From Calamus simplicifolius (lineage: Eukaryota; Streptophyta; Magnoliopsida; Arecales; Arecaceae), in contig UESW01004830.1 in the NCBI GenBank assembly GCA_900491605.1, forward strand, positions 237,326 through 301,325: a stretch of 64,000 bases of DNA, read 5' to 3'. A model generated the notes under the pieces. That model was given only the letters and a program-made list of their open reading frames with translations, was not told the origin of the DNA and did no database searches. The position numbers and the translations under genes were made by a program. Shown here piece after piece: positions 10,946 to 22,319 of the stretch (the stretch's first letter is position 1; every line of letters begins with the position of its first letter).

Positions 10946-11739
10946 TGTTGCTGCCAGATTACCTTTAGGGAGCGTCGAGTGGAATAAGAGCTTCACGGGC
11001 CTTCAGAGGTATGATAGGATTGTCTCTCCTAGTCGGAATCCTACAAGAAAAGTTCCGGATCGATGGTTCTGGCGGAGACCCTTCGACGCTCAAGTCAGCA
11101 ATCGGAAGAACAAGAATTTTAGATGAGAGAATAGAGATTCGTCCCTTGCTCGTCGCAAGTTAGGGTCCTTTATATACCTATTCGGGAGCCCCTCTTACCC
11201 TTCGGCGGTAACAGTCGGTTCTCCTCTTTTGTTAAGATCGGCTCCGTCATTTGATGCCCAGCTGTTAAACACGCTCCGTAGATATCGACAACTGCTCAGT
11301 ATCTATAACCGCCCATGATCTCAGCAACAGCGGATGAGCAACAGTGGATGAGTAGGCTATGTTGCAGTTGGTGTTTTAAATCGGCTTAGCAGGCGAAGTC
11401 AGCTTCATAGTTGAAACAACATCAATAGCATGTGGTTGAGGTCGCCGAGATTGAAGTCGATGCCGAGCCGTGGTCGAGGCCAAAGCTGAGGCCGAGCTGT
11501 GGTCGAGCCGTGGGCGAGGCCGAGGCTGAGGTCGGAGCCGTGGCCGAGGCCGAGGCTGAGGTTGGAGCCATGGTCGAGCCGTGGCCGAGGCCGAGGCCGA
11601 GGCCAGATCCATGGTCGAGCCGTGGCCGAGGCCGAGGCTAAGGCCAGAGCCATGGCCGAGGTTGGCTGAAATCATTACTTTGCTCATAAATTCACGCGGG
11701 CCATTATTGCACCGTCCGAAGGCATGATTAGTCACATCA
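10946..11739 (-). repeat. 3' LTR of the Tat-like element
   Basis: 794 bp against 649 bp for its partner; the excess lies mostly in a GC-rich GAGGCC-type repeat at about 11455-11660. The LTR also encloses the GTTAAACAC and CCGCCCATGATCTCA blocks shared with 20453-21101. Confidence 0.92.
11450..11665 (+). repeat. GAGGCC/GTGGTCGAG low-complexity repeat in the LTR
   Basis: Imperfect short repeats GTGG(T/C)CGAGGCCGAGGC and GAGCCGTGG. The same tract is shorter in the partner LTR (about 20940-21030), so it has changed length since insertion. Open frames here are by-products of the repeat. Confidence 0.8.
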
Positions 11740-12079
11740 GATGCCCCCGCCCCTGAGATGGGTGAGCATGCATTTACCATCGAAAGGGGGCATTTTATCA
11801 CCTGGTGGCTAATCTTGAAGTGCCACGCGTTAAGGGCCATTTCCTTTATGACGCATCGGACATTGCAGCGCCATTATTTCGCTGTTGAGATCGGGAGGGA
11901 TTTTCCTCGAGTGTCGGGCTACGAAAAGGCAGGCACATTATTGCGGTGAGGTCACCACCATCCCATCATTGGTCATGCCCTTCGTATCCTGCACTCCGTG
12001 CGGTTGCCGTAGCTGACTCCAATGGCAATCGATCACGTGGCCGAAACGAACCAGGCGGGACAATTTGAAAAGACGAGGC

Positions 12080-12087
12080 TATAAAAG
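12080..12087 (+). promoter_or_regulatory. TATA box of the antisense gene
   Basis: TATAAAAG, a canonical plant TATA box, lies 150 bp upstream of the first ATG (12230) of the antisense ORF, inside the Tat element and on the strand opposite to gag-pol. Promoter activity is inferred. Confidence 0.55.
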
Positions 12088-12229
12088 GGATTGCTTTCGA
12101 TCCAAGCCGCCTTCACCTTCTTCGCCTTCTTCCCATTTTGGTCATGCTTGAGCCTGTTCATCTCCCACCTCCCGAGCTCTTCGTCCCCGATTCTGTCGGC
12201 TTCATATCCTTCAGGTCAGTTCTGCTTCC

Positions 12230-14417
12230 ATGGCTTCTTCTTCCCCATCATGTTTGATTTCTGATTTCGGGGGTTATTCCCCCAGTCCTCGACCTTCTTC
12301 TTCTCCCCGCTTAGTTGGTCCTCCTCCGCAGAGGATGTCCCAGCGGAGCAGCGGGAGCTGCTGGGTGAACTCCCACCGGGAATCACCCGGCCGCCGGATG
12401 GGTCCCTGTCCGGCATCGCCCGGCTATTGTCGGCCCCTCCTCCCTTGTGAGGCAGTCTCCCGAGAGGACTTCCTTTGTCATGACTGCCCAAGAGATTATC
12501 AATCTCAGAGCTCAATACCAAATCCCTACCGACCTCCATCTTTACCAGCCCCTTCCCGAGGACAGAGTAGTCTCCTCCTACCCTGGTTGCCTTTTACAAA
12601 TCATACTTTAAGGCCAGCCTTCGTCTTCCATCCATCCCTTTATACTTAATGTGTTAGATCAGTACTCTTTGACCCTGGCGCAGTTGGTTCCAAACTCCAT
12701 TCGGATCCTTGTCGGTTTTTTAGTGTTATGTCACATTCAGGGAATAGAGGCTAGGAATTCTCTCTTTCATTGTTTCTACACCATAAGGAAACAATCGGGT
12801 TGGTGGTCCTTTGCCCCTAGGCCAACCAAACCCTTAAGTTATATCTTCCCACTTCCATCAAAGGGTGGAAAGATAGGTTTTTCTTCGCTCAGGTTGAGGG
12901 GGTAAGAACCGAGTGGGGAATTTCCGAGACCGGGCCGAATAGAGACCCGACGGTACTCCCAAGAGAAAAAGAGGCGTTTGGGAAGCTTCGGCTGGCAGGA
13001 CTTGCTCCTGGCAATGGTGAGCAGCCAATCGTTCCCCCTTTTCTCTCTTTTCCTTTTGTAATAGTTCTTTTATATCTTCTACGACTTGCAGGTAAGGCAC
13101 CTTCACTTCAAATAATAAGATGAGCCGCCGCGAAGAAGAGAAAGGCCAGAGTGGATGGGGCCCCTGCTGAAAAGAAGGCCACTATCAAGGTTGTTAGAAG
13201 AACCAAGGCTGGGGAGGCATCCGGAAGAAATGAGGCCAAGGAAGAATGGCCTCGTTCGCCCTTACCGGCACCACCTCCATCTCCCATTGATTTGACAGAC
13301 ACTCCTCCAGAGCGGGGGACTAAAGCGCCGTCACCACCGCCCACGGCTCCCGAAGTGGAGCCGACTAACTCGGCTACAAGGCCGACTCCAGAAGCCCCTA
13401 TCTACCAAAGGGGCGACAATCGAGGCATCCCCACCAGCTAAGGCACCAGAAGGAGCGGAATCAGAGGCTGACCCTTCGCCTACAACTGCCAGATCAGCGG
13501 AGGAGATGATATCGATCCCTCCTTCCAGTCGATCTTGTCGCGCTATAGCTGCTGGGCCGAGCGGACAGTGGCCCAGGCTTCCATGCCCGAGCTACAGAGG
13601 TTCCTTCAACATCAAAGGACCTCTATATTCTTTCGAGAGGCGTCTGTGGCACATCTTTGGGTAAGTATTATTCCATTGTCAACCTTTAGGATTCCCATTT
13701 CTTCACCTAAACCAAATAATCTGAGCAGGCATTGAACTCTTTGACCGCCATGAGGGGCCTTTGGTCCCAGCCGAGGCCACTCTCGACCAATCGCGGGAGG
13801 AAATTCAAGAAGTCCGGGCTAGAGCAGAGAGGGCCGAGGCAGTCCTGAAGGAGGCCCGAGCGGAGACTGCCCGGGCGCAAAAGGCCGAAGCCAAAGCTGA
13901 AGCTGCCCAATTTAGGAACTTGGCCCAGGCTGAAAAGGCAGAGGAGGCACTAGAAGTGGCTCAGTGCCAGGCAGCCCATGAGCTCGACAATGCTCAGGTG
14001 GCAAAGGAGAAACAAAAAGCTGTCGAGGCGGAAGTCTACTTGTTGAAGCACCGACTGCACTCTGCCTCAATTGAGATGGGAATATCTGAGGAGCGGGCCG
14101 AAAATGCCGAGGAAATTGCCCGCCAAGCTGATGCTGAGATAGCCAATCTCAAGCAGCGGTGACCGAGGCTAAGAAGAGGGCCGTCGAGGCTGAGAAGAGG
14201 ACCGCCGAAGCGAGAAGGAGGCCGCCGAGGCCGTAAAGAATTTCAGGAAGTCCGACATCTTTGATAAGAGCTGGTCGAGATGACTGCATTTGCATATGAT
14301 GATGGCTTCCAGGATTATAAAGAGAAGGTACGAAGACTCTACGGTCTTGAAGGAATTGAAGAGCTGGAGCCAAATGAAGTCCCCGAGGATGATGGCTCAG
14401 CCCCGGCCGAACCTTAG
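12230..14417 (+). pseudogene. Antisense accessory gene of the Tat-like element (plant 'putative gypsy type transposon' domain plus coiled coil)
   Basis: Runs opposite to gag-pol between pol and the 3' LTR. The N-part shows TDLHLYQPLPEDRVVSSYPG, then SIRILVGFLVLCHIQGIEAR and WWSFAPR, resembling the N-terminal domain of the plant 'putative gypsy type transposon' family (PF04195 type). Then follow a Pro/Lys-rich linker (13140-13440) and an Ala/Glu-rich coiled coil of about 130 residues (13761-14162), ending FAYDDGFQDYKEKV and the stop at 14417. Two good introns are visible: 13017-13091 and 13661-13728 (GTAAGT donor, GAGCAG acceptor). AATAAA follows at 14475. Frameshifts near 12600 and 12870 make this copy a pseudogene. 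Function of the family is unknown. Confidence 0.75.
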
Positions 14418-14474
14418 TTTTCTTTTTGTTGTATCAAGTCCGATTTGATCAGCAATTTTGTAAACTCTTTCTCC

Positions 14475-14480
14475 AATAAA
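14475..14480 (+). terminator. Poly(A) signal of the antisense gene
   Basis: AATAAA 58 bp after the antisense stop codon, preceded by a T-rich stretch with TTTTGTAA. Consistent with a plant near-upstream polyadenylation element. Confidence 0.45.
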
Positions 14481-14770
14481 AACCTTTTGATCCATGCTGT
14501 TCTTTTGATTTGATTTTGTATCATAGCCACCGAATTTCTAACGAATTGGATGAGGCGAGTATGCGGCGTAATCCAATTATAAAGAACAGTCAGGCTAAGA
14601 CTACATACAGGCGAGTATAGCTATTGCCCTAGGTTCAGTGCTAATGACCAGGCTGCGATGTACTCAAAGCCTCGTTTGAGAGCCGGCACAGAATCGGATT
14701 CGAATGCCGACACAAAACCGAACGAAGTGCTAGCTCGAGGCCGGCCAGTGATAGAATCAGTGCTTCGACG

Positions 14771-14937
14771 TGGAGCCGGGTTTGAGTGCCACGCGAGCCG
14801 GGTTTGAGTGCCATGCGGAGCCGGGCTTGAGTGACGATGTGGAGTTAGGCTTGAGTGCCGATGCGGAGCTGGGCTTGAGTGCTGATGCGAAGTCGGGCTT
14901 AAGTGCCGATGTGAAGCCGGGCTTGAGTGAGGAGCTA
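14771..14937 (+). repeat. 24-bp tandem repeat inside the Tat element
   Basis: About seven copies of a unit close to GGAGCCGGGCTTGAGTGCCG plus ATGC. The period of 24 keeps one frame open as an 8-residue repeat (ELGLSADA). It lies in the untranslated region between the antisense gene and integrase, where Tat elements commonly carry tandem repeats. Confidence 0.85.
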
Positions 14938-15002
14938 GATCGCTTAGATACTTTTGTTAGTGAAAAAATGAATGATCATTCTAAGGAAATGCTCAAATTA
15001 AA

Positions 15003-16237
15003 TATGTTAATAGATCACTGATAATACCGTCGAAGGTTGTCCGTGTTCCAGGTATGAGGGAGAGGTTTCCCATCTAGCTCTTCGATCCGGTAAGCCCTGT
15101 GATGAAGTGCATTGGTGACTCGATAGGGCCCTTCCCAATTGGAAGATAGTTTTCCCCCCTCTGAAGGTTTGGAGACTTTGGCTCGTCTGAGGACCAAGTC
15201 CTCCAGGAGGAACGTTCTGGATGAACTCGGGCATTGTAGTACTTTGCAATCCTCTATCGGTAGGAGGCCATTTTGGTTCGCGCTCGATCACGAAGTTCTT
15301 CGACAAGGTTGAGGTTGGCTCTTAATTGATTTGGATTGTCATCTTCATCATATGACTGTGCCCGGGGGCTGGGGATGCCAATCTCCACTGGAACGACAGC
15401 TTCCATTCCGAATACAAGGCTGAACGGGGTTTCTTCAGTGGAGCCGAGGCGTCGTGTGATAGGCCCACAGCATGTTCGGGAGCTCCTCTACCCATCTTCC
15501 TTTGAAATTGTTCAGGCGTGTCCTGAGCCCTTGTAGGATTGTCCAGTTCATGACTTCGATAGCCCCATTTGTTTGCGGGTGACCGACAGAAGTGAACCTT
15601 TGGTGTATCCCTAGTTTGGCAGAAGTCTCTGAATGGGACATTGTCGAACTAGTGTCCGTTGTCGGTAACAAGTGTGTGGGGTAGTCCAAACCGACAAATG
15701 ATAGACTTCCAAAAGAAGTTCCTCACCTTAGTTTCGGTAATCTTGGCGAGCGCTTCGGCTTCTACCCACTTAGTGATGTGATCGATGGCGACGAGCAAAA
15801 ACTTTCATTGGCCAGAAGCTGGAGGGAATGGTCCCAAGATGTCCATCCCCCATTGGACGAACGACCATGGAGCCGATAGAGGGCTCAGCTGAGAAGTTGG
15901 CAGTCGTTGGATGTTGGCATGCCGCTGGCAACTATCGCACTTTCGGACCAGCTTGGCTGCGTCTTCCCGCATGGTGGGCCAGTAATAGCCTTGGCATTGG
16001 GCTTTGTATGACAGTGCTCTGCCCCCCAAGTGGTTTCGTATACCTTCATGGATCTCTCGAAGGTGTAGTCGGCGTCTGTAGGCCCAACACATCTAAGGAG
16101 GGGATGAGAGAAAGATCTATGGTACAGCTGTCCGTCGACATTAGGAACTTGTGTACTCGCCATTTGAAAATCTTGCCTCGGCGGGGTCGGCTGGGAAGGA
16201 ACCAGTGGTGAAGTATTGGGTATAAGCGTCCATCCAA
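15003..16237 (-). pseudogene. Gypsy integrase (Tat-like, no chromodomain)
   Basis: The H2C2 zinc region reads EIHEGIRNHLGGRAL, then GYYWPTM and CDSCQRHANIQ; the core begins WGMDILGPFPPA. The catalytic Glu part follows in another frame (15689-15435, FTSVGHPQTNGAIEVMN). The end reads LSSNWEGPYRVTNALHHRAY and RIEELDGKPLPHTWN, stopping at about 15003 with no chromodomain. At least two frameshifts. Confidence 0.88.
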
Positions 16238-16279
16238 GAAGGCTCCTGACGGACTGGCATGACTCCTCTACTGCATTAA

Positions 16280-18200
16280 TGCTTGGGGCTTCCAGTGCTC
16301 CACGTAAGTTCTTCCCAAGGTTCCGTCGGCCGATGTGGCCAACCGGGACAATGCGTCAGCTCTAGCATTCTCCTCCTGGAGGATGTAGCTGACGCTGAAG
16401 TGGGCTAGGGGAGAGACCTGTGACTACACCATACTTAGGTAACAGAACATAGTGGGATCTCGCGCCTCATATTCCCCCTTTATCTGGCCGGAGACTAGCT
16501 GGGAGTCAGTGAAAACTCTAAGACGTTTCACCCCAAGCTCGCGAGCTAGTCTTACTCCTGACAATAGGCTTCATACTCGGCTTGGTTGTTGGTAGCTGAA
16601 AAAAGAAAATGAAGGGCGTACTCGGCCACCACTCCTCTGGGCTAGCTAGAATGAGGCCAGCTCCGCTTCCATGAGAGTTTGATGCTCCGTCTACGTGAAG
16701 GAGCCAGTCATTCCCTCTCTCCTCGGTTTCAGCACCCGAGGGGTTTGCATGGGATTCTTCCAGTTGCTCTTCTGCCCAAGTGCATTCGACCAGAAGTCCA
16801 CTAAGACTTGAGACTTCATAGCTGTCCTGGGTTGGAATGACAGGTCAAACTCTCCCAATTTGAGCGCCACATTGCCAACCGGCTAGAAGTATCAAGACGA
16901 GAAAGGATCGCCTTAACGGTTGATCGATGACCACCACAATCGGGTGAGCTTGGAAATAGGGCCTGAGGCGCTAGGCAGAGACGATCAACGCGAAAATGAT
17001 CTTCTCGACTCTTGAATATCTAGTCTCAGCGTCATGGAGTACCTTGCTGGTGTAGTACACTTGCTTTTGTGTCCCGTCGTGTCCATGCGAACAAGCACGA
17101 GCTGACAGCTTCAGGAGAGGCTGCGAGGTACAGAATGAGTTCTTCCTTACCCTTTGGTTTAGACAACAGTGGCAGGGTGGACAGGAATTCTTTTAACCCA
17201 TCGAAGGCCTCCTTGCATTCTCTTATCCATTTGAAGCCGTTGATTTGCATAGAGCCTTGAAGAAAGGCAGACATCTCTCTGCGAACTTGGATAGAAAACG
17301 GCCAGGGCCGCTACCCTTCCAGCTAAGCGCTGCACTTCCTTTTTGTTGGCAGAGATCTCATGTCTAAGATGGCTCGGACTTTATCGGGGTTCGCCTCGAT
17401 TCTCGTTGTGTCACCATGAAACCCAAGAATTTGCCGGCTATCACCCCAAAGGCACACTTGTGAGGGTTCGCCTCATCTGGTATCGGCGGAGGTTGCCGAA
17501 GGTCTCCATCAGGTCGGCGATATGGTTGGTGGCGCGGACACTTTTTGTCAGCATGTTGTCTACGTATACCTCCATGTTGCGTCCAATCTGGTCCTCGAAG
17601 ACTTTGTTCATTAGCCTTTGGCAGGTGGCTCCGCGTTCTTTAGTCCGAACGGCATCATCTTGTAGCAGTATATTCCCTTCTCGGTTATGAAAGAGGTAGC
17701 TTCCTTGTCTGTCGGGTTCATCCTGATTTGTTGTACTAAGAGAAGGCATCTATGAAACTAAGGGTCTCATGACTAGACGTAGCGTCCACCAGTTGGTCGA
17801 TCCGAGGCAAAGGGAAGCTGTCCTTGGGACATGCTTTGTTGAGGTCAGTGAAGTCTACACACATCCTCCAGCTCCGTTGGCCTTGCGGACCATCACGACG
17901 TTAGCCAACCAGTTGGGGTAGTGAACTTCCCGAATGTGGCCTGCAGCTTTCAGCTTGCGAATTTCCTCGTCAATGGCCTTCTGCCTATCTGGAGCGAAGC
18001 TTCTCTTCTTCTATCGAATAGGCCGGCATTCTGGCTTAAGGTTGAGCTGGTGAGTGATTATCTCCTTAGGGATGCCTAATATCAGATGACGACCATGCGA
18101 ATATGTCGGAGTTGGCATGTAGGAAAATAAGGAGCTGATTGCGTGCCTCTTCGGGAGTAGTGCTCCGACCTGGATGGTTCTCGTCGGGTCCTCCCCCAAG
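16280..18200 (-). pseudogene. Gypsy reverse transcriptase and two RNase H domains
   Basis: RT: RQKAIDEEIRKLKAAGHIRE, HYPNWLANVVMVRKANG, then (17749-17441) VFEDQIGRNMEVYVDNMLTK, where the YVDD core has become YVDN. RT-linked RNase H at 17274-17032: LKEFLSTLPLLSKPKGKEEL. A second RNase H of archaeal type at about 16300-16720 reads DWLLHVDGASNSHGSGAG and TNNQAEYEA. Loss of the second catalytic Asp and repeated frameshifts show this copy is dead. Confidence 0.87.
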
Positions 18201-18206
18201 GGAATG

Positions 18207-18737
18207 TCAGAAGGTGCTCGGCTGGCTCCCCTCTCCTCTCCAAGTCTGGGGGTCGAGTGGTTCAGGCGCTATTGCCGACACCGTCTCTTGTGGACAGGGG
18301 GCTAAGTGGTAGCAAAGCGGTAATTGGTTTTGTTCTCCCCTCATCTCTCCAACTCCTTCGCTGGTGGGAAACTTTACAAGTAACCTTTTGGTGGAGATGA
18401 CTGCATCCAGTAGGTTCAAACCAGGTCTCCCCAAAATAGCATTGTAAGCCAGTGGGATCCGAACCACCAGGAAGTTCATGAGAACTGTGCTATGATGCGG
18501 TGGAGTCCCGGCGGTAACGGGGAAGGTGACTTCCCCCTCAACCCTGACGGAGTCTCCAGTGAAACCCATCAAGGGAGTGGTGATGGGTAGAAGAGAACTT
18601 GTAGGCAAATTCATTCTAACAAAAGCGTCATAACTCAAACCATTTACTGAGCTTCCACTATCAGCCATAATCCGCTTTACAGGATGTTTAGCGATCGTCA
18701 TAGAGACGACGACACTATCATCATTCTTATTCACCAC
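18207..18737 (-). CDS. Gypsy retropepsin-like protease domain
   Basis: 176 codons open. The active-site region reads IMADSGSSVNGLSYDAF, a DSG-type retropepsin core, followed by FPVTAGTPPHHSTVLMNFLV and the flap/ILG segment YNAILGRPGLNLLDAV. This is the gypsy PR position, between gag and RT. The best-preserved domain of the element, though its neighbours are frameshifted. Confidence 0.82.
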   Translation of the reverse strand: MVNKNDDSVVVSMTIAKHPVKRIMADSGSSVNGLSYDAFVRMNLPTSSLLPITTPLMGFTGDSVRVEGEVTFPVTAGTPPHHSTVLMNFLVVRIPLAYNAILGRPGLNLLDAVISTKRLLVKFPTSEGVGEMRGEQNQLPLCYHLAPCPQETVSAIAPEPLDPQTWRGEGSQPSTF

Positions 18738-18949
18738 TCCTTCTAGATCCCTTTTGGAGAAGGGGATTACAGAGCCTTCTTCCTCCTCTCGTTGTCTTTT
18801 AGAATTGCTACCTGCCCCTCAGGAGATCATGGCCACCGTCTTCTCCGTTGGGACATTGTCTATGCCAATCTGTGGTGCGAGAGGTGCCGACGGACCCATG
18901 GCAGCAGGGTTCCCCCTCTGGACGAACTTGCCTAGATGGCCTTGCTGAA

Positions 18950-20218
18950 CAAGTTCCTTGATAGCTTTCTTTAGTAGGCGATAGTCTTCAGTATCGTGGC
19001 CATAGTCTCTATGATATCGGCAGTAGAGTTCCTTGCTACGGGGATCCAGGCCTCACAGGAGGTGGACGTCGGAAGTAGGGCTTCTCCTCGATCTCTAACA
19101 AGATGTGGGATATAGGGGCAAGCAACGGAGTAAAATGCTCCTTGGGGACCAGCATCTGAGGCCGGTTGTCTGACCGACGGGGTGGCTCCGGCTTTCTGGA
19201 CCGTGTCCCAGCTGGTTCCAAAGGTGCTTGCTTCTTATCGGATCCTTTGTCAACCTCCCTCCTAGAAGAATCTGCCTCTCTGCACGAATGTACTTCTGCG
19301 CCCAGCTCAACAGTTTGGCATAGGAGTGAGGAGGCTTTTTATCCAGGGAATAGGCAAATCTGGACGGACGGAGTCCTCTCTTCAGAGCCAACGTAACCAC
19401 AGAGTTCTCAAGGTTATATACTTCTAGTGCTGCTTCCTTGAATCGAGCCACAAAATCTTTAAGAGATTCACCACTCCTTTGCTGGACGGCGAACAAGCTA
19501 TCAGTCACTCAATGATCTTTCGGCATGCATCAAAGTGAGCCAGAAAGATCACTCGAGTTGCTTAAAAGAGTTGATACTGCGTGGTGGTAAACGGAAATAC
19601 CATGCACGCGCTGCCTTTCGGAGAGTAGTTGGGAAGGCTACGCAGAGAAGAGAGTTCGTCGCTCCCTGGACTTACATGAAGACCTTGTAGCTTTCTAGGT
19701 GGTCCAGGGGGTCTGTAGTGCGTCATAGGGATCCAGCAGGGGAAGACAGAACCGAGGTGGGACCAGCTCCTCCATAATGCGGTGAGAGAGCGGAGGGCAA
19801 TGGTCGTAGTCCGTTTCATGTGGGTTTGCAATCTGGCGGCCAAGTTCCTCCAACCACTGATGATACTCATCCAGCCGTTGCTCGGCCCGACGAATGGTCT
19901 TCCTATTGGTGTCTTCTTTTGAGAAGTCGGAGGATGAAGATGGGGAAGGCTGCCGGTGCAAGGAGTGCACGTGCCTTGGTTCTTTCTCACCACGCCGCCT
20001 GTGAGAGCGGTCGGAATGGTGAGAAAGAGACCGTCGTTTTGAGGTCTCCCGATGCCGAGGCCTTGAGGGCGAGTGGTGGGAGGCCTCAGGAGGGGTCCTG
20101 CCTGATGAAGTTGGCTGGCTACATGGCCCTCCATATGTAGTGGGGGTTGAGGTGGCACATGCATGGCGGTGGAGCCCTGTTCCTGCAGTCCTCGCACCAC
20201 CGCTATCAAATCTTGCAC
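18950..20218 (-). pseudogene. Gypsy gag (frameshifted)
   Basis: Segments in different frames: AEQRLDEYHQWLEELGRQIA (19970-19695), LLDPYDAL, then ARAWYFRLPPRSINSFKQL (about 19565-19620), the retrotransposon gag core, then SLFAVQQRSGESLKDFVARF and FAYSLDKKPPHSYAKLLSWA. A recognisable gypsy capsid broken by at least three indels. Confidence 0.85.
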
Positions 20219-20429
20219 CTGCTAGGTCAGGGCATCAAGCCGATCAGCCTGAATAGCCTGCGGTTGCGCGAGAGGCAGTAGGGATGTTGGCCTCCGATTG
20301 CTCAACCCACGGGAGGCATCCCACGGCCTAGCTGGTGGAAGCTTCCTGAGCTCGCATCATCACCATCGTCTTCCTTGCCGATGTCGTGGGGTCGCAGATG
20401 CATGGGGGTAAACGTTTGTCTGCCGTGTG

Positions 20430-20452
20430 CCCCCCTTCCTGACGCGCCAATC
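20430..20452 (-). promoter_or_regulatory. Primer-binding-site region of the Tat-like element
   Basis: Directly beside the 5' LTR the minus strand reads GATTGGCGCGTCAGGAAGG, of the TTGGCGCG type found in many plant gypsy elements. I do not assign the tRNA. Confidence 0.55.
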
Positions 20453-21101
20453 TGTTGCTGCCAGATTACCTTTAGGGAGCGTCGGGTGGAATAAGAGCTT
20501 CATGGGCCTTTAGAGGTATGATAGGATCGTCTCTCCTAGCCGGAATCCTGCAAGAAAAGTTTCGGACCGGTGGTTCCGGCGGGGACCCTCCGACACTCAA
20601 GTCAGTAATCGGAATTTTAGATGAGAGAATAGAGATCCGTCCCCCTGTTCGTCGCGAGCTAGGGTCCTTTATATACATGTTCGGGATACCCTTCGGCGGT
20701 AACAGTCGGTTCTCCTCTTTGTTAAGATCGGCTCCATCGTTTGATGCACAGCTGTTAAACACACTCCGCAGATATCGACAACTGCTCGGTATCTATAACC
20801 GCCCATGATCTCAACAACGGCGGATGAGTAGGCTGTGCTGCAGTTGGTGTTTTAAATCGGCTTAGCAGGCGAAGTCAGCTTCATAGTTGAAACACATCAA
20901 TAACATGGGGTTGAGGTCGCAAGATTGAAGCCGATGTCGAGCCATGGCCGAGGCCGAAGCTGAGGCCGGAGCCGTGGTCGAGCCGTGGCCAAGGCCGAGG
21001 CTGAGGCCAGAGCCGTGGCCGAGGCTGGCTGAAATCATTACTTTGCTCAAAATTCGCACGGGCCATTATTGCACCGCTCGGAGGCATGATTAGTCACACC
21101 A
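20453..21101 (-). repeat. 5' LTR of the Tat-like element
   Basis: 649 bp, paired with 10946-11739. Divergence between the two is visible every few tens of bases, indicating an old insertion. Confidence 0.92.
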
Positions 21102-22319
21102 GTGCCTAATAAAATATTTGAGACTTTTAGGTAAAAAATTTATCGGCTACACCACAATGGCATTCATTAATCAAGAAATCTCCAAGAGATTTTAGGTGTA
21201 TCGGAGAACACCTGGTAGGCACGGTATGCCGTAAACATGGCATGCTACACGAGGCATTTGGAGGTTGAACATATTGTGCAAAAGTTATTTGCCGTTGATT
21301 TCATCTGTTTCATCTCGTTGCACTGCATATCAATTCAACCTGCTATTTATTTTGTACATATTAATATTCATTCTTGTGTGGTAAGTATTTACTGTCATTC
21401 CTAAAAAAAAGGTTAGTATTTACTTTTATCATATTTATATTTATTTTTTTTTATTGGTATTATTTTTTAAGCAATGGCTAACAAATTTTCCATCGGAATC
21501 CAATTGTTTTTAATTCTATTTTTTTAAAAAAAATCTAAATCTATTATAAATTAATAGATATTAAAAATATAATTTTAGAGTTTAAATTAAACATTTAGAA
21601 TATGATGAAAGATTTAAATTTCTATAATTGCATCTATTATTATCCAAGGAAAGTAATGAATTTTAGGATGATTAGATGGAGATCCATTTTCGAACTCAAC
21701 AAGTTTTCATAAATTCTTCGTATCTTGGCCAATCTCCACCTAATATTTGGACAATTATCTTTACTGGATAATATAATTGATAGTGAATTAATTATTAAAT
21801 AACATTAATTTTGTAACATTAAAAGGGAAGTCATGCAATGGTGATTTAATTACTTGAATGCTAGCTCCTCTTCAAGGCTTTAACATTAGATTCCTCCTTT
21901 TCAATACCAGAGTTTTTAGATGATACATTAAGGTGAAGAAGGTGTAAAGGAAACCCTTCCTTTCTCTTTCCTAAGATCTACCTTAATTGCTAGTATCCTC
22001 ACACTCCAAAATCCTTCCTCTCTTTTTTAGCCAAAAAGCATCCCTTTTAATGCCCATCATCAGTCCCATAAAAATGAAAATCGTGAAGAGAAAAGGGAAG
22101 GAACATAAGGAATGAGGGTAATTAGAGAGAGGTCAAAAACATCCCTCAAATTCATAATTTGAACTCAAACCGGTAAGGGTATTAACATTGGGCTCAATTG
22201 AACCTAAATTGATCCCAAACCAAATCCTATTTGATTTGACCTAAATTTTCATAGCTCAATCAGATTGAGCTAGTCAGCAATCATATTGCTAATTTAATCC
22301 TTCAAGTAACTAACATTTA
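21102..22319. other. AT-rich intergenic DNA
   Basis: No coding signal and no recognisable element apart from the dispersed segment at 21643-21815. Homopolymer A and T runs are common. Confidence 0.5.
21643..21815 (+). repeat. Dispersed repeat, copy 2
   Basis: Partner of 9957-10130 in direct orientation, about 80 percent similar by eye. The two copies lie outside, but not adjacent to, the Tat-like element. Confidence 0.7.

Larger units (their letters stand above)
10946..21101 (-). mobile_element. Ty3/gypsy retrotransposon, Tat-like lineage, with antisense accessory gene
   Basis: LTRs 10946-11739 and 20453-21101 both start TGTTGCTGCCAG and end GTCACAYCA. Coding direction is minus, order gag-PR-RT-RNase H-second RNase H-integrase; there is no chromodomain. 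A primer-site-like stretch TTGGCGCGTCAGGAAGG (minus strand) abuts the 5' LTR, and a purine tract AGGGGCGGGGGCATC abuts the 3' LTR. The second, archaeal-type RNase H (LLHVDGASNSHGSGAG) and an extra antisense ORF between pol and the 3' LTR are hallmarks of the plant Tat group. The flanks (CGTAC versus GTGCC) do not form a target duplication. Stops and frameshifts are frequent. Confidence 0.92.

Noticed and set aside
11376..11840. 154-codon minus-strand frame with Arg-Pro repeats
   Set aside because: Translation of the GAGGCC repeat in the Tat LTR; other frames are open too.
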